NCBI RefSeq assembly: GCF_937927635.1
Contig: NZ_CALBRW010000017.1
Span: forward strand, 248,001 to 312,000
Source: an uncultured Microbacterium sp.
Lineage (GTDB): Bacteria; Actinomycetota; Actinomycetes; Actinomycetales; Microbacteriaceae
Direction of reading: 5' to 3'
DNA: 64,000 nt
The number at the start of each line of letters is the position of its first letter. Position 1 is the first letter of the stretch. The translations under genes were made by a program, and so were the position numbers. Shown here one piece after another: positions 16,678-24,136 of the stretch. The notes under the pieces were generated by a model. That model ran no database searches. It was not told the DNA's origin and saw nothing but the letters and a program-made list of their open reading frames with translations.

Positions 16678-16706
16678 CGCCGTCGGCTGCAGCGTCGCGG
16701 ATACGA

Positions 16707-16737
16707 GAAGAGCCCCGGATGACATCCGGGGCTCTTC
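16707..16737 (-). terminator. Terminator of the tRNA-Gly-Cys-Val transcript
   Basis: A perfect 14-bp stem, GAAGAGCCCCGGAT (16707-16720) with its complement at 16724-16737 and a 3-nt loop, 6 nt after the end of tRNA-Val. It insulates thrS from the tRNA genes. Confidence 0.75.
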
Positions 16738-16742
16738 GCCTG

Positions 16743-16814
16743 TGCGCGATACTGGGATCGAACCAGTGACCTCTTCCGTGTCAGGGAAGCGCGCTACCGC
16801 TGCGCCAATCGCGC
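16743..16814 (-). tRNA. tRNA-Val (GAC)
   Basis: A 72-nt cloverleaf with a perfect 7-bp acceptor stem GCGCGAT/ATCGCGC, D stem GCGC, anticodon stem CTTCC/GGAAG, loop CTGACAC with anticodon GAC, and T arm ACTGG-TTCGATC-CCAGT. CCA is not encoded. Confidence 0.95.
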
Positions 16815-16843
16815 CTATGAAGGCTGTTAAGTTGTCTGCTGAG

Positions 16844-16914
16844 AGGTGGCGACGGGATTCGAACCCGTGTAAACGGCTTTGCAGGCCGGTGCCTAGCCAC
16901 TCGGCCACGCCACC
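16844..16914 (-). tRNA. tRNA-Cys (GCA)
   Basis: A 71-nt cloverleaf: acceptor GGTGGCG/CGCCACC, anticodon loop CTGCAAA with anticodon GCA, and T arm ACGGG-TTCGAAT-CCCGT. The outermost anticodon-stem pair (C27 with U43) is a mismatch. CCA is not encoded. Confidence 0.92.
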
Positions 16915-16968
16915 AGAGGTGGATTCGAACCCACATGCCAGAACCCCTGGCTGGGGCTCCTGCACTCG
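16915..16968 (-). pseudogene. tRNA-like T-arm fragment between tRNA-Gly and tRNA-Cys
   Basis: This 54-nt spacer contains GTGGGTTCGAATCCACC (16919-16935 on the minus strand), which looks like a T arm with an 8-nt loop and four pairs. It is preceded by a CCCC-AGCCA-GGGG hairpin, but no matching acceptor or D arm fits. It may be the remnant of a decayed tRNA gene, or simply processed spacer RNA. Confidence 0.35.
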
Positions 16969-17041
16969 AGCGGATGACGAGACTCGAACTCGCGACCCCA
17001 ACCTTGGCAAGGTTGTGCGCTACCAACTGCGCTACATCCGC
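16969..17041 (-). tRNA. tRNA-Gly (GCC), copy 1
   Basis: A 73-nt cloverleaf with acceptor GCGGATG/CATCCGC, anticodon loop TTGCCAA (anticodon GCC) and T arm GCGAG-TTCGAGT-CTCGT. It is identical to the copy at 17330-17402 on the opposite strand. Confidence 0.96.
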
Positions 17042-17212
17042 ATGATATTCAGTTCTCAGATCTTACCCGGAGTGCCGGGCACTCGAGATACATTAGCCCA
17101 GGTTCGAGGCGTTCACCAAACCGCGCCACGACATCGGGCGTGTCCCCCGAGACCGCATCACCCCGCCACGCCCGACCGGATCCGTGATGTCGGGCACGCT
17201 CCGCGGATCGGG

Positions 17213-17218
17213 TATGCT
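17213..17218 (+). promoter_or_regulatory. Possible -10 box of the tRNA-Val-Gly operon
   Basis: TATGCT in the 214-bp region between the divergent tRNA groups, about 37 nt before tRNA-Val. The rest of this spacer shows no gene. The -35 is not clear. Confidence 0.35.
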
Positions 17219-17255
17219 TTTCAATCGTGCCACGGTGCACATCACAATCACATAT

Positions 17256-17328
17256 GGGCGATTGGCGCAGTTGGTAGCGCGCTTCCTTCACACGGAAGAG
17301 GTCGTCGGTTCGAGTCCGGCATCGCCCA
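17256..17328 (+). tRNA. tRNA-Val (CAC)
   Basis: A 73-nt cloverleaf: acceptor GGGCGAT/ATCGCCC, anticodon stem CTTCC/GGAAG, loop TTCACAC with anticodon CAC, and T arm GTCGG-TTCGAGT-CCGGC. One nucleotide separates it from tRNA-Gly copy 2. Confidence 0.95.
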
Positions 17329-17329
17329 C

Positions 17330-17402
17330 GCGGATGTAGCGCAGTTGGTAGCGCACAACCTTGCCAAGGTTGGGGTCGCGAGTTCGAGTCTCGTCATCCG
17401 CT
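17330..17402 (+). tRNA. tRNA-Gly (GCC), copy 2
   Basis: A 73-nt cloverleaf identical to tRNA-Gly copy 1 (16969-17041, minus strand). Anticodon GCC. It is cotranscribed with tRNA-Val (CAC). Confidence 0.96.
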
Positions 17403-17407
17403 CCACT

Positions 17408-17442
17408 CAGAAGACCCGGGATCGATGATCCCGGGTCTTCTG
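17408..17442 (+). terminator. Terminator of the tRNA-Val-Gly transcript
   Basis: A perfect 16-bp stem, CAGAAGACCCGGGATC (17408-17423) with its complement at 17427-17442 and a 3-nt loop, 5 nt after tRNA-Gly. Confidence 0.78.
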
Positions 17443-17475
17443 TCGTTCACGGTGGAATGGCGTAGCGTCTGTCGC

Positions 17476-18372
17476 ATGGCACCTGAGCGGATCGTCATCG
17501 CCGGAGCGAGCGGCCTGATCGGGCGCGCGCTGACAGCATCCCTCCGCGCGGACGGCATTGAGGTCGTCCACCTCGTCCGGCACCCGGTGCGCGGGCCGCA
17601 GGAGATCGCCTGGCTGCAGGACGGTCACGCCCTCTCCCCCGATATCCTGGCCGGAGCGGATGCCGTGATCGGCCTCAACGGCGCGAGCATCGGCCGGTTG
17701 CCGTGGACCCGCGGCTATCGGGAGACCCTGCGCACATCACGGCTGACACCCACACGTGTCCTGGCGGCGGCGCTGCGCGAACTGGGTGACGATGCACCGG
17801 CGTTCTTGTCAGCATCCGCGGTCGGCTACTACGGTCACAGCCCCGGAGAGCCTGTGGACGAGCGCAGCGGCGCGGGCGACACGTTCCTCGCCCGGCTCTG
17901 CATCGACTGGGAGACCGCCGCCCTCAGCGCCGGCGACCGGGTGCGCACGGTGCTGCTGCGCACCGCTTCGGTGCTGCACCCCGAGGGCGTGCTCAAACCC
18001 CTGATGCGACTCGCAGGTGTCGGCCTGGCCGGTCCCCTGGGCACGGGGCGCCAGGTGTGGCCGTGGATCTCCCTCGACGACGAGGTGCGCGGCATCCGGC
18101 ACGCGATCGATCACGACCTGGCAGGGCCCGTGAACCTCACCGGGCCGACGCCGGCGACGGCCGCCGACATCGGACGCGCGCTGTCCCATCGCCTGCATCG
18201 CCCCTATCTGCTGCCCGCCCCCGCGTGGGCGCTGCGGCTGGTACTCGGGCGGGCAGCCGCCGACTCGCTGCTGCTCGCGGACGCCGATGCGGCCCCACGA
18301 GCTCTGCTGCGGAGCGGGTTCGAGTTCCGGCATCCGACGGCGCAGGATGCCATCGACGCGGCGATCGGCTGA
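17476..18372 (+). CDS. TIGR01777-type NAD(P)-binding epimerase family protein
   Basis: A 298-aa extended short-chain dehydrogenase-fold protein of the YfcH/TIGR01777 group. The dinucleotide-binding GASGLIG is at residues 10-16, SASAVGYYGH near 112, and the family signature VWPWISLDDEVRGI near 195. The true substrate of this family is unknown; the E. coli member is not essential. The start was placed at 17476 because TAGCGT (17463-17468) lies 7 nt upstream, giving a leaderless gene; a longer frame would begin inside the tRNA terminator. Confidence 0.88.
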   Translation: MAPERIVIAGASGLIGRALTASLRADGIEVVHLVRHPVRGPQEIAWLQDGHALSPDILAGADAVIGLNGASIGRLPWTRGYRETLRTSRLTPTRVLAAALRELGDDAPAFLSASAVGYYGHSPGEPVDERSGAGDTFLARLCIDWETAALSAGDRVRTVLLRTASVLHPEGVLKPLMRLAGVGLAGPLGTGRQVWPWISLDDEVRGIRHAIDHDLAGPVNLTGPTPATAADIGRALSHRLHRPYLLPAPAWALRLVLGRAAADSLLLADADAAPRALLRSGFEFRHPTAQDAIDAAIG

Positions 18373-18444
18373 TCGTGGCCGCGGGCTCCCCGCCGATGCG
18401 GGGGATCCGCCAGGAGGCTGACGGATCCCCTCACATGCGCGACC

Positions 18445-18831
18445 TCAGGCTCGCGACGTGCGCAGCTCCGCGCGGCCGGGCTGCGGTTCGGTGAAGATCA
18501 CCACGACGATGACCGCGATGCCGACGACGACGTGGGGAGCCCACGCGTTGGGCGACGCCGACACGAAGCCGAACAGCCACGGCGAGGTGGCGAGGAACAG
18601 GCTGGCCACGACGTCGAAGATCAGATGGACCGGCATCGGGATGAGCTTGAGCACTCCCCACTCGTAGCGGGTCAGCAGGCTGTACAGGATCAGACCGACC
18701 CCGAGCACGATGGGGATCACCACGGCCGGGCCGCCCATCGCTGCGAAACCGAACAGCCACGGGGCGACGATGAGTGCGATGCCCACGACGTAGTCGAGCA
18801 CGCCGTGGACCTTCGTGGGGATGAAACGCAT
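18445..18831 (-). CDS. SPW-repeat membrane protein
   Basis: A 128-aa membrane protein with four hydrophobic helices arranged as two similar halves. Each half carries the PWLFGF motif of the SPW repeat family (APWLFGF near residue 23 and SPWLFGF near 84). Related proteins occur in bacteria and archaea with no established function. The ATG at 18831 is preceded by GAGGAG. A rather acidic and polar C-terminus ends the protein. It appears to be a single-gene unit. Confidence 0.82.
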   Translation of the reverse strand: MRFIPTKVHGVLDYVVGIALIVAPWLFGFAAMGGPAVVIPIVLGVGLILYSLLTRYEWGVLKLIPMPVHLIFDVVASLFLATSPWLFGFVSASPNAWAPHVVVGIAVIVVVIFTEPQPGRAELRTSRA

Positions 18832-18925
18832 GATTCCTCCTCGATCAGACGAACCGCGGAGTGCGGCTCACAGAGGATTCGTCACGCCGGCCCGATCGGA
18901 TTGGACCGCGTCGGACGCCACCAGG

Positions 18926-19504
18926 TCAGGCGCGCGCCCAGCCGTAGCGCTTGATCAGGGCGTCGGCGACGCGCCCGTAACGCTGCCGATCCAGCACGGC
19001 CGCCTCGCGGCGCATGCCGGCGTCGTGCACGCTGTAGAGCTGCTCGATGTCCACCCAGGATTCCCGGCCCTGCGAGTCCCAGGATCCTGACCCGATCGAC
19101 AGGAAGTCCCGGTCACGGTCGTGCGCCTTGCTGGTCATCCGCACGGCGTACACGCGGTCTTCGGACTGACGCCCGATGACCAGCACCGGCCTGTCCTTGC
19201 CTCGGCCGTCGTTCTCCTCGTACGGCACCCACGTCCAGATCACCTCACCGGAGTCCGGCATCCCGTTGCGCGACGGCGAATAACCCACGCTCACATCCCC
19301 GACCCGCTCCGGATCCACCTCGATGGTCTCCGAACCGGGCATCCGCCCCGCGGTCGCCTCCTCGGCCCGAGCTGATCCCCGCCCGTCCGGCCTCAGCACG
19401 GCATCCCGCCGCGACAGCGACGAGCCGCCGGCCGGACCGCCCTTCGCGAGCAGCCGGCCGACGACATCGCCGAGGACGGACAGGATGCGCTGCGTCGTGG
19501 TCAC
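18926..19504 (-). CDS. MazF/PemK-like toxin-fold protein without visible antitoxin
   Basis: A 192-aa protein. Residues 1-75 are a low-complexity Arg/Ala/Gly segment. From about residue 85 it resembles the MazF/PemK fold: a GEVIWTWVPYEE strand, then GRGKDRPVLVIGR and a C-terminal helix RYGRVADALIKRYGW. MazF family members cut mRNA, but the catalytic residues cannot be assigned with confidence here, and stand-alone copies with this long N-terminus are common in actinobacteria. The start is a GTG with TACTGT (19511-19516) 6 nt upstream and GGGGAG adjacent. No antitoxin gene is adjacent: the neighbours are an SPW protein and amt. Confidence 0.65.
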   Translation of the reverse strand: MTTTQRILSVLGDVVGRLLAKGGPAGGSSLSRRDAVLRPDGRGSARAEEATAGRMPGSETIEVDPERVGDVSVGYSPSRNGMPDSGEVIWTWVPYEENDGRGKDRPVLVIGRQSEDRVYAVRMTSKAHDRDRDFLSIGSGSWDSQGRESWVDIEQLYSVHDAGMRREAAVLDRQRYGRVADALIKRYGWARA

Positions 19505-19523
19505 CTCCCCACAGTAACCGCCG

Positions 19524-20759
19524 TCAGTCCGCCAGCGCGTAGCCCTGCTCGCCGTGCACGAACCGGTCGACCCCCGCGACCTCCGCCTGCTTCGTGACCC
19601 GGAAGCCGATGGTCTTCTCGATGACGACCCCAGTGATCCACGCCACCGCGAACGCGTACACCAGCACACCGCCAGATGCGAGCACCTGCACGACCAACTG
19701 ACGCCCGTCACCGCCGGTGAACAGTCCGTGACCGGTGGCGAAGAAGCCCAGGTACACCGTGCCCAGCAGGCCGCCCACCAGATGCAGCCCCACCACGTCC
19801 AGCGAGTCGTCGAGCCCCATCCGGTACTTCAGTTCGACGGATGCTGCGCACGCGACCCCCGCCAGCCCGCCCAGCAGCAGCCCCCAGCCCGGCGCGAGAT
19901 CCGCGCATGCCGGGGTGATGGCCACGAGCCCCGCGACCAGCCCCGACACCGCGCCGACCGACGTCGCCTTGCCGTCGCGGAGGGTCTCGACGAGGATCCA
20001 TCCCAGGATGCCTGCGGCCGATGCTCCCAGGGTGTTGATGGTGATCAGTCCGGCCTGTCCCATTCCGGGCGTCGTCCACTGCGCGCCCACGTTGAACCCG
20101 AACCATCCGAACCACAGCAGCGCCGCACCCAGCAGCGTCAACGGCACGTTGTGCGGTCTCTGGATGCCCTTGCGGAAGCCGATGCGCTTGCCCAGCACCA
20201 GAGCCAGCGCCAGGGCCGCCGCACCGGCGTTGATGTGCACGGCCGTGCCGCCGGCGTAGTCGATCACGGCGATGCCGCTGTCCTTGCCGAACAGCGTCGT
20301 GCCCAGGTGCGTGATCCAGCCGCCGCCCCACACCCACGCCGCAATGGGGAAATAGCCGATGGTGCCGAACACGCCCACGAAGATCAGCCAGGGTCCGAAC
20401 CTGGCCCGGTCGGCGATGGCGCCCGAGATCAGCGCCACCGTGATGATGGCGAAGGTCGCACCATAGGCGACCGTCAGCAGCGCGGTGTTGGCATGCGGCG
20501 ACGAGGCCGCACCCGCCAACGCGAAGTCGGCGAACGGATCGCCCGCGAACTGCGCGGGATCGCCGACGGTGCTCATGGAGTAGCCGTACAGCATCCACAG
20601 CACCGCGATCAGCCCGATCGCGCCGAAGCTCATCATCATCATGCTGATCACGCTCTTCACACGCACCATGCCGCCGTAGAAGAACGCCACCCCCGGCGTC
20701 ATCAGCAGCACCAATGCGGTCGCGGTGATCCCCCACGACACGGATTCCGTCGCTTCCAT
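19524..20759 (-). CDS. amt: Ammonium transporter Amt
   Basis: A 411-aa Amt/MEP/Rh channel with about 11 membrane helices that conducts ammonium or ammonia. The twin pore histidines are present (H175 in GTAVHINAG and H325 in VGLHLVGG), as is the recruitment aspartate D167 in VIDYAGG. No P-II (glnK) gene adjoins it, unlike many amt operons. The ATG at 20759 follows AGGAAGAGG. The 193-bp upstream region shared with yceI contains GTAAC-N6-GTCAC and a second GTAAC 31 bp away, which resemble actinobacterial GlnR sites. Confidence 0.94.
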   Translation of the reverse strand: MEATESVSWGITATALVLLMTPGVAFFYGGMVRVKSVISMMMMSFGAIGLIAVLWMLYGYSMSTVGDPAQFAGDPFADFALAGAASSPHANTALLTVAYGATFAIITVALISGAIADRARFGPWLIFVGVFGTIGYFPIAAWVWGGGWITHLGTTLFGKDSGIAVIDYAGGTAVHINAGAAALALALVLGKRIGFRKGIQRPHNVPLTLLGAALLWFGWFGFNVGAQWTTPGMGQAGLITINTLGASAAGILGWILVETLRDGKATSVGAVSGLVAGLVAITPACADLAPGWGLLLGGLAGVACAASVELKYRMGLDDSLDVVGLHLVGGLLGTVYLGFFATGHGLFTGGDGRQLVVQVLASGGVLVYAFAVAWITGVVIEKTIGFRVTKQAEVAGVDRFVHGEQGYALAD

Positions 20760-20827
20760 CCCAGCCTCTTCCTGTCGACGATTGAAGAGAGTCTCGCGGG
20801 TGCATGTTTCCTGCGAGCACGCGCTTC

Positions 20828-20875
20828 ATTGCAGCCGCGTTACGGCAGCCTCCCGGATGTGACGATCGCGTTACG
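20828..20875 (-). promoter_or_regulatory. Candidate GlnR-type nitrogen boxes upstream of amt
   Basis: Two copies of CGTAACGCG on the minus strand (20875-20867 and 20844-20836) are spaced 31 bp, about three helical turns. The first continues as GTAAC-GCGATC-GTCAC, close to the GTnAC-N6-GnnAC form of GlnR sites. The second half-site of the other copy (GCAAT) is poor. Confidence 0.35.
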
Positions 20876-20952
20876 CCACGCACCGGAGTGCTGGGTTGGT
20901 ATCCTCGAACGCGACTCCCGTCGTCTGGGGGAGGAACGAATAGGAGTTTCGC

Positions 20953-21570
20953 GTGATCGACCTCGAACTAGTCAACGGTGACTGGGAATTCGACCCACAG
21001 CACACCCGGATCGGCTTCTCTGCAAAACACGCCATGGTCACGACCGTCCGCGGGGCGTTCAACGAAGTGACCGGCCACCTCCATGTGGACACCGAGCACC
21101 CGGAGAACTCCTGGGCGAAGGTGGTCATGAAGACCGCCAGCGTGGACACCCGTGTCCAGCAGCGCGACGACCACCTGCGCAGCGCCGACTTCTTCGACGC
21201 GGAGAAGTGGCCCGAGATCACGTTCGTGTCCACGCACATCGAGGAGGTCGACGACCGGGCGTTCGGCGTCACCGGCGACCTGACCATCCGCGACGTCACC
21301 AAGCAGGTCATGATCCCGCTGGCGCTGCTCGGCGTGGAGACGGGAGCCTACGGCGAACTGCGTGCGGGCTTCGAGGGCAGCCGGCGCCTGAACCGTCGCG
21401 ACTTCGGCCTGGTCTGGAACACGCCCCTCGACTCCGGCGGAGTGCTGGTCTCCGAGAAGATCACGCTCGAGTTCGAGATCTCCGCCGTGAAGGTCGTCGC
21501 CGACGGTGACGAGGCCGACGAGGCATCCGACGAGGACGCTCAGGCGGAGGATGCCGAAGACGGCGAGTGA
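20953..21570 (+). CDS. YceI-family lipid-binding-fold protein
   Basis: A 205-aa YceI protein, a lipocalin-like beta barrel that binds isoprenoid-type lipids in characterised members. The family opening GDWEFDPQHTRIGFSAKHAM is at residues 9-28, with VRGAFNEVTG and LTIRDVTKQV following. The last 25 residues are an acidic Glu/Asp/Ala tail unlike typical members. No signal peptide is seen, so it is probably cytoplasmic. The start is a GTG with AGGAG 6 nt upstream. It is divergent from amt and convergent with zapE. Confidence 0.88.
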   Translation: MIDLELVNGDWEFDPQHTRIGFSAKHAMVTTVRGAFNEVTGHLHVDTEHPENSWAKVVMKTASVDTRVQQRDDHLRSADFFDAEKWPEITFVSTHIEEVDDRAFGVTGDLTIRDVTKQVMIPLALLGVETGAYGELRAGFEGSRRLNRRDFGLVWNTPLDSGGVLVSEKITLEFEISAVKVVADGDEADEASDEDAQAEDAEDGE

Positions 21571-21577
21571 CGACTGG

Positions 21578-21603
21578 TCCGGCGGGGCTCACGCCTCGCC
21601 GGA
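21578..21603. terminator. Bidirectional hairpin between yceI and zapE
   Basis: TCCGGCGGGGC (21578-21588) and GCCTCGCCGGA (21593-21603) pair over 11 bp with one G-U wobble and a 4-nt loop, between two convergent genes. Confidence 0.6.
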
Positions 21604-22644
21604 CAGTTCCTTCGCGGAATGCGTGAGCGCGATCAGGCGCGAGACCGCACGCAGGTACTTCTTGCGATAGCCGCCGCCGAGCATCTCCTCGGAGAACACC
21701 GCGTCCAGGCTGACCCCGGTCGCCGCCACAGGCACCTGCGCGTCGTAGACGCGGTCCACGAAGGCGACGAATCGCAGTGCCTCGGACTGGTCCGTGAGCA
21801 CATGCACGTCTCGCAGGCCCACCAGGTCGAGTCCGTCGATGAGTCGGATGTACCGCGACGGATGCACCTGCGCCAGGTGCCGGATGACATCGGCGAACGC
21901 ATCATCCGACGCGCTGCCGCGCTCCGCGGCATCCGCGATGCACTGCGCATACTCGGTGTCGTCGAACACCGCTGCGCTGCCGTCGATGGCGCGCTGCCGG
22001 TAGTCGACGCCGTCGATGCGGATCGTCTCGAAGCTCTCCGACATGGCGTGGATCTCGCGCAGGAAGTCCTGAGCCGCGAACCGCCCCTCTCCGAGCGCGT
22101 TCGGCGGCGTGTTCGACGTGGCCGCGAGCTTGGTGCCGGATGCCACCAGCTCGCCCAGCAGGCGGGTCATGACCATCGTGTCGCCGGGGTCATCCAGCTC
22201 GAACTCGTCGATGCACAGCAGGTCGGAACCGCGCAGCAGATCCACCGTATTGCGGTAGCCCAGTGCGCCGACCAGTGCCGTGTACTCGATGAACGAGCCG
22301 AAGTACTTCCGACGCGAGTTCGTCGCGTGATAGACGGATGCCAGCAGGTGCGTCTTGCCGACCCCGAATCCGCCGTCCAGGTAGACGCCCGGCTTCATGG
22401 CGGCGATCTTGGGTGCGCGGTGGAACAGGCCCGTGCGCTTGACGAGCTCCTGCCGACCGGCGAACTTCTGCAGGAGCTCCTTGGTGGCCTCCTGCGACGG
22501 ATACGCCGGGTCCGCCCGGTAGCTCTCGAAGGTGGCGGAGCCGAACTGCGGCGGCGGAACGAGGCTGGCCAGCATCTCGCTTCCGCTGACCACCGGCGTG
22601 CGCTCGGTGAGGTGCACGACTGAGGCACTGGTCTGCTGGGTCAT
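21589..22644 (-). CDS. zapE: Cell division protein ZapE (AFG1-like ATPase)
   Basis: A 351-aa AFG1/ZapE P-loop ATPase. Walker A GGFGVGKT is at residues 91-98, Walker B LLCIDEF at 142-148, followed by the sensor TSNTPPN. In E. coli ZapE destabilises FtsZ rings; the actinobacterial role is not established. The start at ATG 22644 was preferred because AGGA lies 9-5 nt upstream; an upstream in-frame ATG at 22671 would add nine residues and has no ribosome-binding site. It is divergent from the rhodanese gene. Confidence 0.88.
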   Translation of the reverse strand: MTQQTSASVVHLTERTPVVSGSEMLASLVPPPQFGSATFESYRADPAYPSQEATKELLQKFAGRQELVKRTGLFHRAPKIAAMKPGVYLDGGFGVGKTHLLASVYHATNSRRKYFGSFIEYTALVGALGYRNTVDLLRGSDLLCIDEFELDDPGDTMVMTRLLGELVASGTKLAATSNTPPNALGEGRFAAQDFLREIHAMSESFETIRIDGVDYRQRAIDGSAAVFDDTEYAQCIADAAERGSASDDAFADVIRHLAQVHPSRYIRLIDGLDLVGLRDVHVLTDQSEALRFVAFVDRVYDAQVPVAATGVSLDAVFSEEMLGGGYRKKYLRAVSRLIALTHSAKELSGEA

Positions 22645-22783
22645 CACGTTCCTGGTGTCGGAGAAAGTCATAGTCTTACGATCCGGATGCGGGAGCGCCC
22701 GAACGGATCTATGGTCAGAAGGGACGGCTCAACATTACGCCGTCACATCACCCACCCCGCGTCCTGAAACCATAGGAGCATCC

Positions 22784-23680
22784 GTGACTGTCGAGCACGA
22801 CACCTCATCCACCAAGTTCGCCGAGTACTCCGCACCCGAGCGTCTTGTCACCACCGAGTGGCTCGCCGCCAATCTCGGCAAGCCCGGCCTCGTCGTCGTC
22901 GAATCCGACGAGGACGTGCTGCTCTACGAGACCGGCCACATCGCCGGCGCCGTCAAGGTCGACTGGCACACCGAGCTGAACGACCCGGTCGTGCGCGACT
23001 ACGTCGACGGCAAGGGCTTCGCCGAACTGCTGAGCCGCAAGGGCATCTCGCGGGACGACACTGTCGTCATCTATGGCGACAAGAACAACTGGTGGGCCGC
23101 CTACGCTCTGTGGGTGTTCTCGCTCTTCGGCCACGAGGACGTGCGCCTGGTCGACGGCGGTCGCGACAAGTGGATCGCCGAGGGCCGCGAGCTGACCACC
23201 GAGAAGACGGTCCGCCCCGCCACGGAGTACCCGGTCGTCGAGCGCGACGACTCCAAGCTGCGCGCCTACAAGGAGGACGTGCTGAAGTTCATCGGCCACG
23301 GCCCCCTGATCGACGTCCGCTCCCCCGAGGAGTACAGCGGTGAGCGCACCCACATGCCCGCCTACCCCGACGAGAGCTCGCTGCGCGGCGGCCACATCCC
23401 GACCGCGCAGAGCGTGCCGTGGAGCCGTGCCGTGGCCGAGGACGGCGGCTTCAAGCCCCGCGCCGAGCTCGAGGCGATCTACCTCGAGGGCGCCGGCCTG
23501 AAGAAGGGCGAGGACGTGATCGCCTACTGCCGCATCGGTGAGCGCTCGAGCCACACCTGGTTCGTGCTGAACCACCTGCTGGGCTTCGAGAACGTGCGCA
23601 ACTACGACGGCTCCTGGACCGAGTGGGGCTCCGCCGTGCGCGTCCCGATCGTCGCGGGGACCGAGCCCGGCACCCTCTGA
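22784..23680 (+). CDS. sseA: Thiosulfate sulfurtransferase (tandem rhodanese)
   Basis: A 298-aa protein with two rhodanese domains. The N-terminal domain (about 20-140) lacks an active-site cysteine. The C-terminal domain has the catalytic loop CRIGER with C249, which matches the thiosulfate-specific type. It transfers sulfur from thiosulfate to cyanide or protein acceptors. The start is a GTG at 22784 with AGGAG 5 nt upstream; a longer frame upstream overlaps zapE. sufE follows after 18 bp, which suggests a joint role in sulfur relay. Confidence 0.93.
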   Translation: MTVEHDTSSTKFAEYSAPERLVTTEWLAANLGKPGLVVVESDEDVLLYETGHIAGAVKVDWHTELNDPVVRDYVDGKGFAELLSRKGISRDDTVVIYGDKNNWWAAYALWVFSLFGHEDVRLVDGGRDKWIAEGRELTTEKTVRPATEYPVVERDDSKLRAYKEDVLKFIGHGPLIDVRSPEEYSGERTHMPAYPDESSLRGGHIPTAQSVPWSRAVAEDGGFKPRAELEAIYLEGAGLKKGEDVIAYCRIGERSSHTWFVLNHLLGFENVRNYDGSWTEWGSAVRVPIVAGTEPGTL

Positions 23681-23698
23681 GAGTGGGAGAATCACAGG

Positions 23699-24130
23699 GT
23701 GACTGACACGCATCTGCCCGAACGTCTGGCCGAGTTCCGCGAGGAGTTCCTCGAGCTTCCGCAGGAGGATCGTCTGGAGCTCCTGCTGGAGTTCTCGGCC
23801 GAGCTTCCGCCTGTGCCCGACTACCTGGCGGGCAAGCAGGAGCTCTACGAGCGCGTGGCAGAGTGCCAGTCCCCTGTGTTCATCCACATCGAGGTCAACG
23901 ACGGCGTCGTCGCCATGCACGCGACGGCGCCCGTCGACGCCCCGACCACCCGCGGATTCGCCAGCATCCTGGCCCAGGGCATCACCGGCCTCACGGCCGA
24001 CGAGGTGCTGGCCATCCCCGGCGACTACCCGCAGACCCTCGGACTGACCAAGTCCGTCTCCCCGCTGCGCATCGGCGGCATGACCGGGATGCTGGTGCGA
24101 GCCCAACGCCAGGTCAGGGCCAAGCGCTGA
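23699..24130 (+). CDS. sufE: SufE-family Fe-S assembly protein
   Basis: A 143-aa SufE protein, which accepts persulfide sulfur from a desulfurase for Fe-S cluster assembly. The acceptor cysteine is C56 in VAECQSPVF. The SVSPLRIGGMTGML segment near the C-terminus is typical. The start is a GTG with GAGAAT 6 nt upstream, so a leaderless internal transcript is possible. The pairing with a rhodanese rather than a SufS desulfurase is common in actinobacteria and suggests thiosulfate-derived sulfur may feed SufE; this is inference. Confidence 0.9.
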   Translation: MTDTHLPERLAEFREEFLELPQEDRLELLLEFSAELPPVPDYLAGKQELYERVAECQSPVFIHIEVNDGVVAMHATAPVDAPTTRGFASILAQGITGLTADEVLAIPGDYPQTLGLTKSVSPLRIGGMTGMLVRAQRQVRAKR

Positions 24131-24136
24131 CGCGTC

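Noticed and set aside
16532..16742. T-box riboswitch upstream of thrS
   Set aside because: I could not find the T-box sequence (TGGnACCGCG-like) or a specifier loop. The short Thr-rich ORF explains the leader better.
16556..17428. A 290-codon plus-strand frame across the tRNA genes
   Set aside because: It is a chance frame through structured tRNA sequence; five tRNAs occupy the region.
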